A stretch of DNA of 11,029 nucleotides from an uncultured bacterium (GCA_903881205.1 CAIRSC010000016.1:1-11029); one strand, 5' to 3'. Positions 1 to 6,289 are shown, numbered from the stretch's first letter. Translations and numbers: made by a program. The notes: generated by a model not told the origin, from the sequence alone.

Positions 1-1268
1 CGGTCCATGCGCACGAGGAGGTCGGCGGCTTGGGCGGGCTCATTCATGAGCGCGCGGACGATACGCTCCATGCGCATTCCCTGCGAACCTTTTACGAGGA
101 TTACGTCACCTTCTCTTACGTCAGCCAAAAGTTCATCGGTCGCGCGCGCAGTGTCATCTTTTTCATATTGTCGAATGTTCTCCTCCTTCAATCCCGCATC
201 AAGCGCAGCTTCAGCCATGGCACGGGCGCGGAAACCAATCGTAATGAGAATGTCCGCGCATGCAGCCGCGCGTTCGCCCACCTGACGATGCGCATCGCGT
301 GAATACTTGCCGAGCTCGAGCATATCTCCCATCACCGCGATCCGACGTCCTGCCCGAACATCTTTGAGCGTATCGAGAGCTGCGAGTGCAGCCGACGGTG
401 AAGAATTGTAGGTATCGTCGATCAGAATACTCCCCTTCATGCCCTGGATGATACGCACGCGACCGGGCGGCGGATCCCACGACATAAGCGCACCGGCGGC
501 GGTCACCGTATCAATGCCCACCACATCGGCCACTGCGATTGCGGCGAGTGCTGCGTATATGCGAGGGCGGCCGAGCGCACCAAAGACGGAGACCGGCACC
601 GATGAGCCCGCATGGTCGACGCGAAATTGCATGCCTACCGGAAGACCATCCTGATAACAGATCTCTTCGTGGGAGGCAAAAAAATCATTGTTGCTTTCCA
701 TGCCATATGTCACCGCGGATCCGCGGAACGACCCGTGGATCTCCCGCATGCGCGCATCGTCGCCATTGAGTATCAGCTTGCCACCCGGCTTGAGGTGTTC
801 GGCAAGTGCGCGCTTTTCGCGCACGACGTCTTCGGGTGATTTGAAATACTCCACATGCACGGGAATTTCGGGCACGCCGGTAATAACCGCGATATCGGGC
901 CGCAGCCATACGGCAGTACGCTTGATGTCGCCGGGCCTGTCCGCTCCAACTTCGAGCACCAGCCACTTCGGATAATCCTTTTTGAGTATGACGATAACGC
1001 CGGTGGCAATATTCATGAGCCACTTGAACGGATTGTTCCAGCCGTTGTCACAGCCGAGAATGGTGAGCGGCACGCCGATCTCGCTATTGAAACTCTTGGC
1101 ACTCTTGCGCACATGCTCGACACCGGCGAGCGCACTGAAGATCGCGTCTTTCGTAGTGGTCTTGCCTACGCTCCCCGTGACAGCGATGATGCGAGGCTTG
1201 TGACGTATCAGTACGAGACGTGCCTCCCACGTGATGATGAATATAACGCACTGTTTAAAGAAATTCAT
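1..1268 (-). CDS. murF: MurF-type Mur ligase (UDP-MurNAc-tripeptide:D-Ala-D-Ala ligase), 3' end cut by window edge
   Basis: MurF is the cytoplasmic ATP-dependent ligase that adds D-Ala-D-Ala to UDP-MurNAc-tripeptide, the last soluble step of the muropeptide precursor. I read 422 full codons from the ATG at 1268 without a stop. Visible motifs are the P-loop TGSVGKTTTKD (residues 31-41, Lys36), NSEIGVP (61-67), LEVGAD (105-110), LNGDD (167-171), the MurF signature DDTYNSSP (284-291), MGDMLELG (313-320) and KGSQGMRME (393-401). Only about 26 residues precede the ATP-binding domain, beginning with a hydrophobic FFKQCVIFIITW stretch, so the usual UDP-substrate-binding domain 1 (roughly 80-100 residues) is missing. 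An in-frame TGA five codons upstream rules out a longer start, though a TTG at 1277 is possible. The start lies 5 nt after the ftsI stop, so translational coupling is likely. No clear Shine-Dalgarno is seen. Little beyond the C-terminal tail should be missing. Confidence 0.9.
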   Translation of the reverse strand, partial: MNFFKQCVIFIITWEARLVLIRHKPRIIAVTGSVGKTTTKDAIFSALAGVEHVRKSAKSFNSEIGVPLTILGCDNGWNNPFKWLMNIATGVIVILKKDYPKWLVLEVGADRPGDIKRTAVWLRPDIAVITGVPEIPVHVEYFKSPEDVVREKRALAEHLKPGGKLILNGDDARMREIHGSFRGSAVTYGMESNNDFFASHEEICYQDGLPVGMQFRVDHAGSSVPVSVFGALGRPRIYAALAAIAVADVVGIDTVTAAGALMSWDPPPGRVRIIQGMKGSILIDDTYNSSPSAALAALDTLKDVRAGRRIAVMGDMLELGKYSRDAHRQVGERAAACADILITIGFRARAMAEAALDAGLKEENIRQYEKDDTARATDELLADVREGDVILVKGSQGMRMERIVRALMNEPAQAADLLVRMD

Positions 1269-1273
1269 GATGT

Positions 1274-2989
1274 TCAACGATCAGGGGGGATGTCGTAATA
1301 ATTTATCATGAATTGCGCGATACCGATGAAGGGACGTGCAAGAGTCGCAGAGGCATATTCCTGTCCGTGCGGATTGACCGCAAAGAGAAAGATGATGAAG
1401 CGCGGATCATGCGCCGGGAAATACCCGAAGAACGAATGCAGGTAACGGTCGGTGTAATATCCTTGTCCGGGTATCGCGATCTGTGCGGTTCCGGTCTTCG
1501 CGGCGATCGAATAGTGATCCTGCTTGATCGCACCTTTCAGCAGCGCTTTGTCGTACACCTCGGTCAGCATGTTGGTGAGGATCGCGGCAGTCGCCGGCTT
1601 GTATACCTGCGGGCCCGAAGTAGCAGCAATTGTGCGCGTAATGCCGTTGTCGAATCGGATGCCGGTGACCACGTGTGGATTCGGCAACGTGCCGTTGTTG
1701 GCGAGGGTGGCCAATGCACGGATCATCTCGAGCGGGGTCACCGATATACCTTGTCCGAAGGATGCTGTCGCGTAATTCACATCCGGACCTTTGCCTTCGC
1801 CGAGCTGCGCAATATTTCCCGGGATCTCTCCGGGGAGATCCACACCTGTCTTCTCGCCGAAGCCAAGCTTCTTTATATAACTGGTGAAAACCGTGTGACC
1901 GGTCGTCTCCGCCACGAAGGTCGCACCGACATTCAGCGACTGGTTCAAAATTTCCTGCATCGGTATAACGCCACGAGCCTTAAAATCGAAATTGCACACT
2001 TTTTTTCCAGAACGAGTGATGCATCCCGTATCGTCGTATGTCGTGTTCTCGGTAATGGCCCCTGCGTCAATGCCTGAGGCCATCGTGAGTGGCTTCATAA
2101 TGGATCCCAGCTCGTAGCGGCCCTCTACAAGTGGATTGCTGAATACCGCCGGATCCGTCACCGTGTTGTACGTATTGGGATCGAACGACGGACGCGCGCC
2201 GATGGCGACGATCTCGCCGGTATGCGGATCCATAATGATGCCGCCGGCAAGATTCGGCGTATATGTCTTCATCACATCATCAAGTGTCTGTTCGAGCTGC
2301 GCCTGTACGGTCGGCTCAATCGAGGTGACGATGCTCCCTTGGTGTGCCGACGGGTCCGAGGTGACCACTTCTTCGAGATTGCTGAATATTTCCGCGAACG
2401 GATTTACATAAAGTCCTGACGCTGTTTCCAGGAGTGTATCGTTCCATCCCTTTTCGAGTCCGTATACGCCGACCTTCTTGTCGCCCTGATACCCGACGAA
2501 GCCCACTGCCTGTGCGGCGAGTCCACCTGCCGGATAGTTGCGCCATTCATCGTGCACCAACAGGATGCCTGGTATTTTAAGCGCACGAATCTGAGCCGCG
2601 CTCTCATCATTCACACGGAACGCCACCTCCTCGTATGGATCTGTTGTCTTCGCTGCGCTGGCAACAAACTTCTGTCTGTCGATCGGCACGATCGCATTGA
2701 GCTGTGTATACACAGCGGCTGGATCAATGATGTTCTTCGGAGTGATCGCTATCCGCCAGCCAGACTGCATCACCGCGGCGGCTACGAGTGTGCCGTCCTT
2801 GGTCGTGAAGTAGATATCTCCGCGCGCCTCCGTATCAGGAGCCACTTCGGTGTATTGTCCCGTCGCATCCTTGGTATATTCTTTTCCGTGGACGATCTGC
2901 ACAAAATAGAGTCGCACGACCAGCAGTGCCCCGACCAAAATAAAAAACACGCTTAGAATGCGCGCACGGAGTATTAAGGTGCCTCTCAT
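1274..2989 (-). CDS. ftsI: FtsI-type class B penicillin-binding protein (septal transpeptidase)
   Basis: This 571-residue class B PBP should cross-link septal peptidoglycan together with an FtsW glycosyltransferase. One N-terminal membrane anchor (about residues 8-30) is followed by an extracytoplasmic pedestal domain with the usual RGDIY motif (56-60). The transpeptidase domain carries all three active-site motifs: SxxK as S296-I-M-K299 (nucleophile Ser296), SxN as S351-L-N353, and KTG at 498-500 in AAKTGTAQ. There are no PASTA repeats. Its place after rsmH and the FtsL-like gene supports FtsI rather than PBP2. The ATG at 2989 is preceded by AAGGGAG only one base away, too close for a normal Shine-Dalgarno, and a TATACT -10 box lies 8 nt upstream, so the mRNA may begin almost at the ATG. 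MurF follows after 5 nt. Confidence 0.93.
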   Translation of the reverse strand: MRGTLILRARILSVFFILVGALLVVRLYFVQIVHGKEYTKDATGQYTEVAPDTEARGDIYFTTKDGTLVAAAVMQSGWRIAITPKNIIDPAAVYTQLNAIVPIDRQKFVASAAKTTDPYEEVAFRVNDESAAQIRALKIPGILLVHDEWRNYPAGGLAAQAVGFVGYQGDKKVGVYGLEKGWNDTLLETASGLYVNPFAEIFSNLEEVVTSDPSAHQGSIVTSIEPTVQAQLEQTLDDVMKTYTPNLAGGIIMDPHTGEIVAIGARPSFDPNTYNTVTDPAVFSNPLVEGRYELGSIMKPLTMASGIDAGAITENTTYDDTGCITRSGKKVCNFDFKARGVIPMQEILNQSLNVGATFVAETTGHTVFTSYIKKLGFGEKTGVDLPGEIPGNIAQLGEGKGPDVNYATASFGQGISVTPLEMIRALATLANNGTLPNPHVVTGIRFDNGITRTIAATSGPQVYKPATAAILTNMLTEVYDKALLKGAIKQDHYSIAAKTGTAQIAIPGQGYYTDRYLHSFFGYFPAHDPRFIIFLFAVNPHGQEYASATLARPFIGIAQFMINYYDIPPDR

Positions 2990-2997
2990 ACTCCCTT

Positions 2998-3003
2998 AGT
3001 ATA
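2998..3003 (-). promoter_or_regulatory. Putative -10 box directly before ftsI
   Basis: TATACT on the minus strand matches the sigma-70 -10 consensus at five of six positions and ends 8 nt before the ftsI ATG. Transcription starting about 7 nt downstream would give a leader of zero to two bases. I see no convincing -35 hexamer at 16-18 nt. Confidence 0.45.
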
Positions 3004-3044
3004 AAACAGTTTCAGATGTTTGCTTGCTGCGGCGCTCGGATATA

Positions 3045-3056
3045 AAAGTTAACTTT
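3045..3056. promoter_or_regulatory. 12-bp perfect palindrome upstream of ftsI promoter
   Basis: AAAGTTAACTTT is a perfect dyad in the 107-bp gap between the FtsL-like gene and ftsI, about 42 bp upstream of the ftsI -10 box. The position would suit a regulator-binding site. Short AT-rich palindromes also occur by chance, so function is unproven. Confidence 0.25.
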
Positions 3057-3095
3057 CATATCACTCGCTTTCCTCGCAAGATAAATCAATTTCAG

Positions 3096-3488
3096 CTAGA
3101 TCGCGTTGCTCGCGAGTGTCCCTGCGGATGCGGCATTGCCGGGGCGGTATACATATTGCGTATTTGAGATGGGCGTCAAGCCGAGGTTGGCTTCATTGGC
3201 CGGGCTGATCGATTGGCCGAGCGCAAAGTACTTCTGCTCAAGTGTCGCGATCGAACTCTGCAGCTGTACGGTCTGTGTATCGGCCTCCTTGCGCGCGATA
3301 ATATTCATAACCGAGGAGCCCACAAAGTAGAGGTAGCCGGCCAACAGTATCACCAGTGCTATGAAAAGTGTTTTTACGATAACTGTCTCGAGCGGGTGCT
3401 GTGAAGAAAGTGAAATCCCGCGGGCACGCGAAAACTCCAGAGTTCCCTGGAAGATGGATGGTGTGTGCCTGCTTAGTTTGTTCTTCAT
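3096..3488 (-). CDS. FtsL-like small single-pass membrane protein
   Basis: This 130-residue protein has a polar N-terminus, one strong membrane segment (about residues 37-60, VIVKTLFIALVILLAGYLYF) and a following heptad-like stretch (about 63-90, ARKEADTQTVQLQSSIATLEQKY). This is the topology of FtsL, the bitopic divisome protein that holds the FtsI-FtsW complex. The C-terminal tail (about 95-130) is low in complexity and rich in Ala, Ser and Asn. The gene lies exactly where ftsL is found in dcw clusters, between rsmH and ftsI. FtsL sequences diverge so much that the assignment rests on topology and position only. I chose the ATG at 3488 because it lies 11 nt past the rsmH stop; a longer in-frame start at 3620 would overlap rsmH by more than 100 bp. 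Confidence 0.72.
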   Translation of the reverse strand: MKNKLSRHTPSIFQGTLEFSRARGISLSSQHPLETVIVKTLFIALVILLAGYLYFVGSSVMNIIARKEADTQTVQLQSSIATLEQKYFALGQSISPANEANLGLTPISNTQYVYRPGNAASAGTLASNAI

Positions 3489-3499
3489 ATGATATAAAA

Positions 3500-4444
3500 T
3501 TAGTTTTTTTCTATGACTCGAAGTTTGGCGCTGCGCGAACGCGGATTTGATGCGACTTCTGCAGCAGACGGCGTGATGGGCTTCTTTGTGACCTTTGTCG
3601 CATTCCCCTGCTTTACCCATTCGACGAATTGCTGCTTAACGATGCGATCTTCGATCGAGTGAAATGAGATGACGGCGATTCTCCCGCCGGGTGCAAGCAT
3701 CTGCCATACGCACCTGAGCGCTTCGCTGAGCGCGCCGAGCTCGTCATTCACGGCGATACGCAATGCCTGAAAACTCTTCGTAGCCGGATGAATGCGTCCG
3801 TATCGGTACGTACTCGGGACCGCCGCCTTGATGATGTCGGCAAGTTCACGCGCGGTCTTGATCGGATGCGCTACTCTCTGCTCGACAATGCGTTTGGCGA
3901 TGCGTCGCGAATATCGTTCTTCGCCCCATCCGTAGATCACATCGGCGATCGATTCTTCGCTCCATTCATTCACGATCGTCTCAGCCGTCAGCGCGCTGTC
4001 TTTGGCATATGCCATCGAAAGCGGCTCATCGGTAAGGAACGAAAATCCCCTGCCGGCGGTAAGCTGGAATGAGCTCCATCCGAGGTCGAACAGCGCTTTG
4101 TTGATCTTCTCCACGCCGAGTGTTGCGAGTTCAGGTTGCATGAGCCTAAAATTCGCATTCACCAAGTGGACAGTTGCCTTCGTATCCACCAGTGCACTTT
4201 TGCCCCTAGCGATGGCATCAACATCGGCATCGAACCCGATCAAAGTCCCCGATTTCCCCAAGTGGGAAAGCATGAGCTTCGAATGACCGGCACCGCCCAG
4301 CGTGCCGTCGACGACGATATCTGATGATTGAATGTCGAGTGAATCGACTGCTTCTTGTAAAAGAACTGTTCGATGCTCGGTCTGCGTAGGCAGACCTTCT
4401 TGTGGCATCGAATCGTTGGAAGACTGTGAGCGTCGTGTGCGCAT
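3500..4444 (-). CDS. rsmH: 16S rRNA (cytosine(1402)-N4)-methyltransferase RsmH
   Basis: RsmH (MraW) uses S-adenosylmethionine to methylate N4 of C1402 in the 16S rRNA decoding centre. From the ATG at 4444 it is 314 residues, normal for the family. Family motifs are EHRTVLLQEAVD near the N-terminus, the SAM-binding DGTLGGAGHS, GFDAD, NFR, LFDLGWSS (usually DLGVSS; the Trp is unusual), GRGFSF, YGWGEERYSRRIAKRIVE, RIHPATKSFQALRIAVNDEL and PGGRIAVISFHSIEDRIVK. A start at 4561 would overlap mraZ by 79 bp and add a basic, non-conserved stretch, so I reject it; the Met at 4408 is a possible shorter start. GGAGG occurs 18 nt before the chosen ATG, too far for a standard Shine-Dalgarno. It sits 38 nt after mraZ, as in most dcw clusters. 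Confidence 0.95.
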   Translation of the reverse strand: MRTRRSQSSNDSMPQEGLPTQTEHRTVLLQEAVDSLDIQSSDIVVDGTLGGAGHSKLMLSHLGKSGTLIGFDADVDAIARGKSALVDTKATVHLVNANFRLMQPELATLGVEKINKALFDLGWSSFQLTAGRGFSFLTDEPLSMAYAKDSALTAETIVNEWSEESIADVIYGWGEERYSRRIAKRIVEQRVAHPIKTARELADIIKAAVPSTYRYGRIHPATKSFQALRIAVNDELGALSEALRCVWQMLAPGGRIAVISFHSIEDRIVKQQFVEWVKQGNATKVTKKPITPSAAEVASNPRSRSAKLRVIEKN

Positions 4445-4482
4445 GACGATTGTGAAATAGGTCCTCCAACGATTCCGTGGCA

Positions 4483-4917
4483 CTAGAGTGCTCCGATCTC
4501 TCCGAGTTTCTCGGCGAGCGCGTCGGCGTTTTTCTCGATCCGGGCTTTGTAGGTGTTCCATCGCGCGAGATCCCAGACTTCGACTCTGTCTGATACTCCG
4601 GCGAAGATCACATTCTTCTTGAGTCCGGCGAAGTCCTTCTGGTGATCCGGTATCAGGATTCGTCCTGCTCCGTCCACCTCGACTTCCGCCGCTCCCGAAA
4701 GAATGAATCGATTGAAACCACGCGTATCGGCCTGAGCGAATGAGAGTTCGGAGAGCTTTTCAGCCACCTTCCCCCATGCCTTTTGCGAATAGATGAACAG
4801 ACAGTTATCGAGTCCTCGCGTCATCACTACCTTCGAGCCCAAGCCTGTGCGAAAGGCCTTCGGAAGTGATATCCGCTTCTTCTCATCGAGACTGTGTTCG
4901 TATTCGCCGATAAACAT
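4483..4917 (-). CDS. mraZ: Transcriptional regulator MraZ
   Basis: MraZ is a ring-forming DNA-binding protein of the AbrB/SpoVT superfamily that regulates its own dcw operon. This copy is 144 residues, close to the usual length. It holds two tandem SpoVT/AbrB-like halves with the conserved DxxxR motifs: D11-E-K-K-R15 in MFIGEYEHSLDEKKRISLP, and D82-G-A-G-R86 in VDGAGRILIP. The ATG at 4917 is chosen because MFxGEYxHxLD is the canonical N-terminus; a longer start at 4995 would translate the operator region. It is the first gene of the minus-strand cluster. Four TGGGN-type motifs in 10-bp register lie just upstream, which supports autoregulation. No clear Shine-Dalgarno is present. Confidence 0.96.
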   Translation of the reverse strand: MFIGEYEHSLDEKKRISLPKAFRTGLGSKVVMTRGLDNCLFIYSQKAWGKVAEKLSELSFAQADTRGFNRFILSGAAEVEVDGAGRILIPDHQKDFAGLKKNVIFAGVSDRVEVWDLARWNTYKARIEKNADALAEKLGEIGAL

Positions 4918-4931
4918 AGATTTGTACGATT

Positions 4932-4976
4932 TCCCACTTTCTCCCACTGCAATAGAGTATATACCACTATACCCCA
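4932..4976 (-). promoter_or_regulatory. MraZ-box operator: four TGG(G/T)N repeats in 10-bp phase
   Basis: On the minus strand the motifs are TGGGG (4972-4976), TGGTA (4962-4966), TGGGA (4942-4946) and TGGGA (4932-4936). Their spacing is 10, 20 and 10 bp, so all fall on one helical face; the slot at 4952-4956 is degenerate. Known MraZ boxes are TGGGN repeats separated by 5 nt, the same 10-bp period. The array lies 15-59 nt upstream of the mraZ ATG and overlaps the predicted promoter, which fits repression or modulation by MraZ. Confidence 0.8.
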
Positions 4977-4984
4977 CGTGCGCA
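4956..4984 (-). promoter_or_regulatory. Putative mraZ/dcw promoter
   Basis: TATACT (4956-4961) is a good -10 box with a predicted start about 32 nt before the mraZ ATG. The hexamer 17 nt upstream (TGCGCA) is a poor -35. A second candidate is TATAGT (4966-4971) with TGGATA 17 nt upstream. Both overlap the MraZ-box array. Confidence 0.45.
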
Positions 4985-4987
4985 CAG

Positions 4988-4996
4988 TTATCCACA
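4988..4996 (+). promoter_or_regulatory. Perfect DnaA box TTATCCACA
   Basis: This 9-mer is the exact high-affinity E. coli DnaA consensus. It lies just upstream of the mraZ -35 region, 71 bp before the ATG. It is the only copy I noticed in the window, so it is not an origin cluster. By chance a given 9-mer is expected about 0.08 times on both strands of an 11-kb window. Confidence 0.4.
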
Positions 4997-5105
4997 CAGA
5001 AATGGGTATAGATTTGAGGGAACCGAACAAGTATCTTTTGTGGTCACACATACTTTCCTACTGGAAAGTTGCGCGACCCCGTCTCGCCCCGTCGGCCTCC
5101 GACCT

Positions 5106-5151
5106 CCACATAGCAAAAAATCTGCCTCAGGCAGATTTTTTGTCTATGTGG
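5106..5151. terminator. Bidirectional terminator hairpin after tRNA-Ala(GGC)
   Basis: The core is TCTGCC (5121-5126) and GGCAGA (5130-5135) with a 3-nt loop, flanked by six A on one side and six T on the other, so it can terminate in both directions. An outer arm CCACATAG (5106-5113) pairs with CTATGTGG (5144-5151), giving about 21 bp with one bulged base. The outer arm includes the last three bases of the tRNA. It most likely ends the minus-strand tRNA-Ala transcript and shields mraZ. Confidence 0.8.
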
Positions 5152-5219
5152 ACCCACGGGGAGTCGAACCCCGACCTGTTCCATGCCATGGAACTGTTCT
5201 ACCGCTATACTATGGGCCC
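5149..5219 (-). tRNA. tRNA-Ala (anticodon GGC)
   Basis: A complete 71-nt cloverleaf can be folded. The acceptor stem GGGCCCA/TGGGTCC contains the G3-U70 pair that identifies alanine tRNAs, with discriminator A73. The anticodon stem GTTCC/GGAAC encloses loop ATGGCAT, giving anticodon GGC. The T-arm is CGGGG-TTCGACT-CCCCG. The D stem has one A-A mismatch (12-23). CCA is not encoded, since the discriminator is followed by CAT. A hairpin terminator follows directly. Confidence 0.95.
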
Positions 5220-5239
5220 GATTAAGAATCGATTTGGAT

Positions 5240-5267
5240 ATACTATCAAAGGATGTGGGCATTCCAA
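5240..5267 (-). promoter_or_regulatory. Putative promoter of tRNA-Ala(GGC)
   Basis: On the minus strand TTGGAA (5262-5267) and TAGTAT (5240-5245) are separated by 16 nt, each matching the sigma-70 consensus at four of six positions. The predicted start is about 14 nt before the mature tRNA 5' end. Confidence 0.4.
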
Positions 5268-5278
5268 ATGGCGATAAT

Positions 5279-5307
5279 TTGACAAGACATACTATTAATA
5301 TTAGAGA
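5279..5307 (+). promoter_or_regulatory. Putative promoter of the 5349 gene
   Basis: A perfect -35 hexamer TTGACA (5279-5284) is followed by an AT-rich stretch. Possible -10 boxes are TATTAG (5299-5304, spacer 14) and TAGAGA (5302-5307, spacer 17); neither is strong. Confidence 0.4.
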
Positions 5308-5348
5308 TTAACTAGAACAGACAAAAACACATTCTCGGGAGTTCACCG

Positions 5349-5717
5349 ATGCGTCTCGACACCCTATTGCGACCCGATCACTTCAAGGACGCGGCGAAGA
5401 CCCTGGGGGCCACGGAAACGGGGGCGGCGCTCGATGCAGTGCCAATCGCCAAGTGCCTTATCATTCTAAGACATTTGGTTGAAAGCCTACCTGAGCGGCC
5501 CGACGCAGACGATAAGCGCTATCTTCTGAAACTCGACGAGGTGATCAGTCACGTCATGACGTCGCCGCCGGCCGAGCTGGACAACACTATCCGCGCACGA
5601 ACGCTGACTGAAGAAATCGAATTGCTGGAAAGGATTTCAAGCGCGAACGAAAATGTGCCGACGGACATACACAATGCCTTTATTTTCTGTCACGGCATGT
5701 GGACCATGTTTCTTTAA
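5349..5717 (+). CDS. Hypothetical protein, unrecognised
   Basis: I do not recognise this 122-residue protein. It appears soluble, with no signal peptide or membrane segment. It looks mostly helical, with alternating charged and aliphatic residues (about residues 34-56 and 62-98), and ends in an aromatic stretch containing FCHGMW. Only two cysteines are present (about residues 36 and 114), so a metal site is unsupported. The case for a real gene is its complete local unit: TTGACA upstream, GGGAG at 5337-5341 placed 7 nt before the ATG, and a strong intrinsic terminator about 15 nt after the stop. It is the only gene here with a well-placed Shine-Dalgarno. It stands alone on the plus strand between two minus-strand genes. 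Function cannot be given from sequence. Confidence 0.6.
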   Translation: MRLDTLLRPDHFKDAAKTLGATETGAALDAVPIAKCLIILRHLVESLPERPDADDKRYLLKLDEVISHVMTSPPAELDNTIRARTLTEEIELLERISSANENVPTDIHNAFIFCHGMWTMFL

Positions 5718-5732
5718 GAAGTTCTTTGCGGA

Positions 5733-5761
5733 AAAGCTCGGCGCGCTGCCGGGCTTTTTTT
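5733..5761 (+). terminator. Intrinsic terminator after the 5349 gene
   Basis: Arms AAAGCTCGGC (5733-5742) and GCCGGGCTTT (5748-5757) pair over 10 bp with one G-T wobble and a 5-nt loop, followed by a T tract to 5761. The flanking A run means it could also work for the convergent minus-strand gene, whose TAA stop lies in the T tract. Confidence 0.85.
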
Positions 5762-6245
5762 ATTGTGCTACCTGCGGATTATTGTCGGTCGCTGGCGGAT
5801 TTGCGATGCATCGCTGCAGTTGCGGCGTCGGCGTCCAGCCGCACTTCCCGTCGGCCTGCCGCTCGCACGCGGAGTATTTTTTGTAGCACGCATATTCCGG
5901 ACTATAAATGCACATCGACATAAGATCATCGCCCCGCTCTCCGCAGAGTTGCGCGCTGCATCCGCCAATCACACAGTCACTTGCCTGTGGCTCGGCGGGG
6001 ACGAGAATGTCGGTGCTTGTAGCAATTTGTTTTTCATTGACGAATGTGCGGCCGTCGGGAGTACGACACTGTTCCGGGTAGGACTCCATGATCGGATACC
6101 CCGCGAGTGCACAATCTTCAAATGATCCGATCGAGAGCACACGCTGTTGGCGAGCGATAGAAGAAAGCGACAGAAGTAATCCCGCGATAATTATTAAAAT
6201 AACGAGTAGCCCGAGGAGTTTGGTTGTCTTGATCGACGTATTCAT
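5760..6245 (-). CDS. Small exported cysteine-rich protein (eight-cysteine-cluster-like)
   Basis: This 161-residue protein begins with a basic segment and one hydrophobic helix (about residues 10-32, LLGLLVILIIIAGLLLSL), a signal anchor or signal peptide. A short motif follows, FEDCALAGYPIMESYPEQC with TPDGRTFV after it, which I associate with many small secreted Patescibacteria proteins. After a linker comes a compact cysteine cluster containing DCVIGGCSAQLCG, an MCIYSPEYACYK stretch and ERQADGKCGWTPT; this resembles domains annotated as eight-cysteine cluster. The cysteines probably form disulfides outside the membrane. The biological role is unknown. The start is the ATG at 6245; a GTG two codons upstream is possible. 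It is monocistronic and convergent with the 5349 gene. The family label comes from memory of such motifs and needs a profile search. Confidence 0.75.
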   Translation of the reverse strand: MNTSIKTTKLLGLLVILIIIAGLLLSLSSIARQQRVLSIGSFEDCALAGYPIMESYPEQCRTPDGRTFVNEKQIATSTDILVPAEPQASDCVIGGCSAQLCGERGDDLMSMCIYSPEYACYKKYSACERQADGKCGWTPTPQLQRCIANPPATDNNPQVAQ

Positions 6246-6289
6246 CTGCACATACTATCAGATTCCACAGCCTTCCCGACCTGGGGCGC

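Noticed and set aside
1313..2077. 254-codon open frame on the plus strand
   Set aside because: It lies antisense within ftsI, whose frame has all three transpeptidase motifs. The predicted peptide is Arg-rich and has no family features, typical of a shadow frame in GC-rich coding DNA.
3489..3620. Longer start for the FtsL-like protein at 3620
   Set aside because: It would overlap the conserved C-terminal part of rsmH by more than 100 bp; the ATG at 3488 fits the operon spacing.
4445..4561. N-terminal extension of RsmH from an upstream start at 4561
   Set aside because: It would overlap mraZ by 79 bp and add an Arg-rich stretch with no resemblance to RsmH N-termini; the family motif EHRTVLL begins shortly after the ATG at 4444.
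4918..4995. Longer MraZ start at 4995
   Set aside because: The extension is encoded by the MraZ-box/promoter sequence and lies before the canonical MFIGEYEHSLD start.
4988..4996. Replication origin based on the DnaA box
   Set aside because: Only one box, no AT-rich unwinding region of note, and no dnaA, dnaN or gyr genes nearby. A regulatory site is more plausible.
4894..5277. 127-codon plus-strand frame across the mraZ promoter and tRNA-Ala
   Set aside because: It runs through the MraZ operator, a terminator hairpin and a tRNA gene, so it is not a plausible gene.
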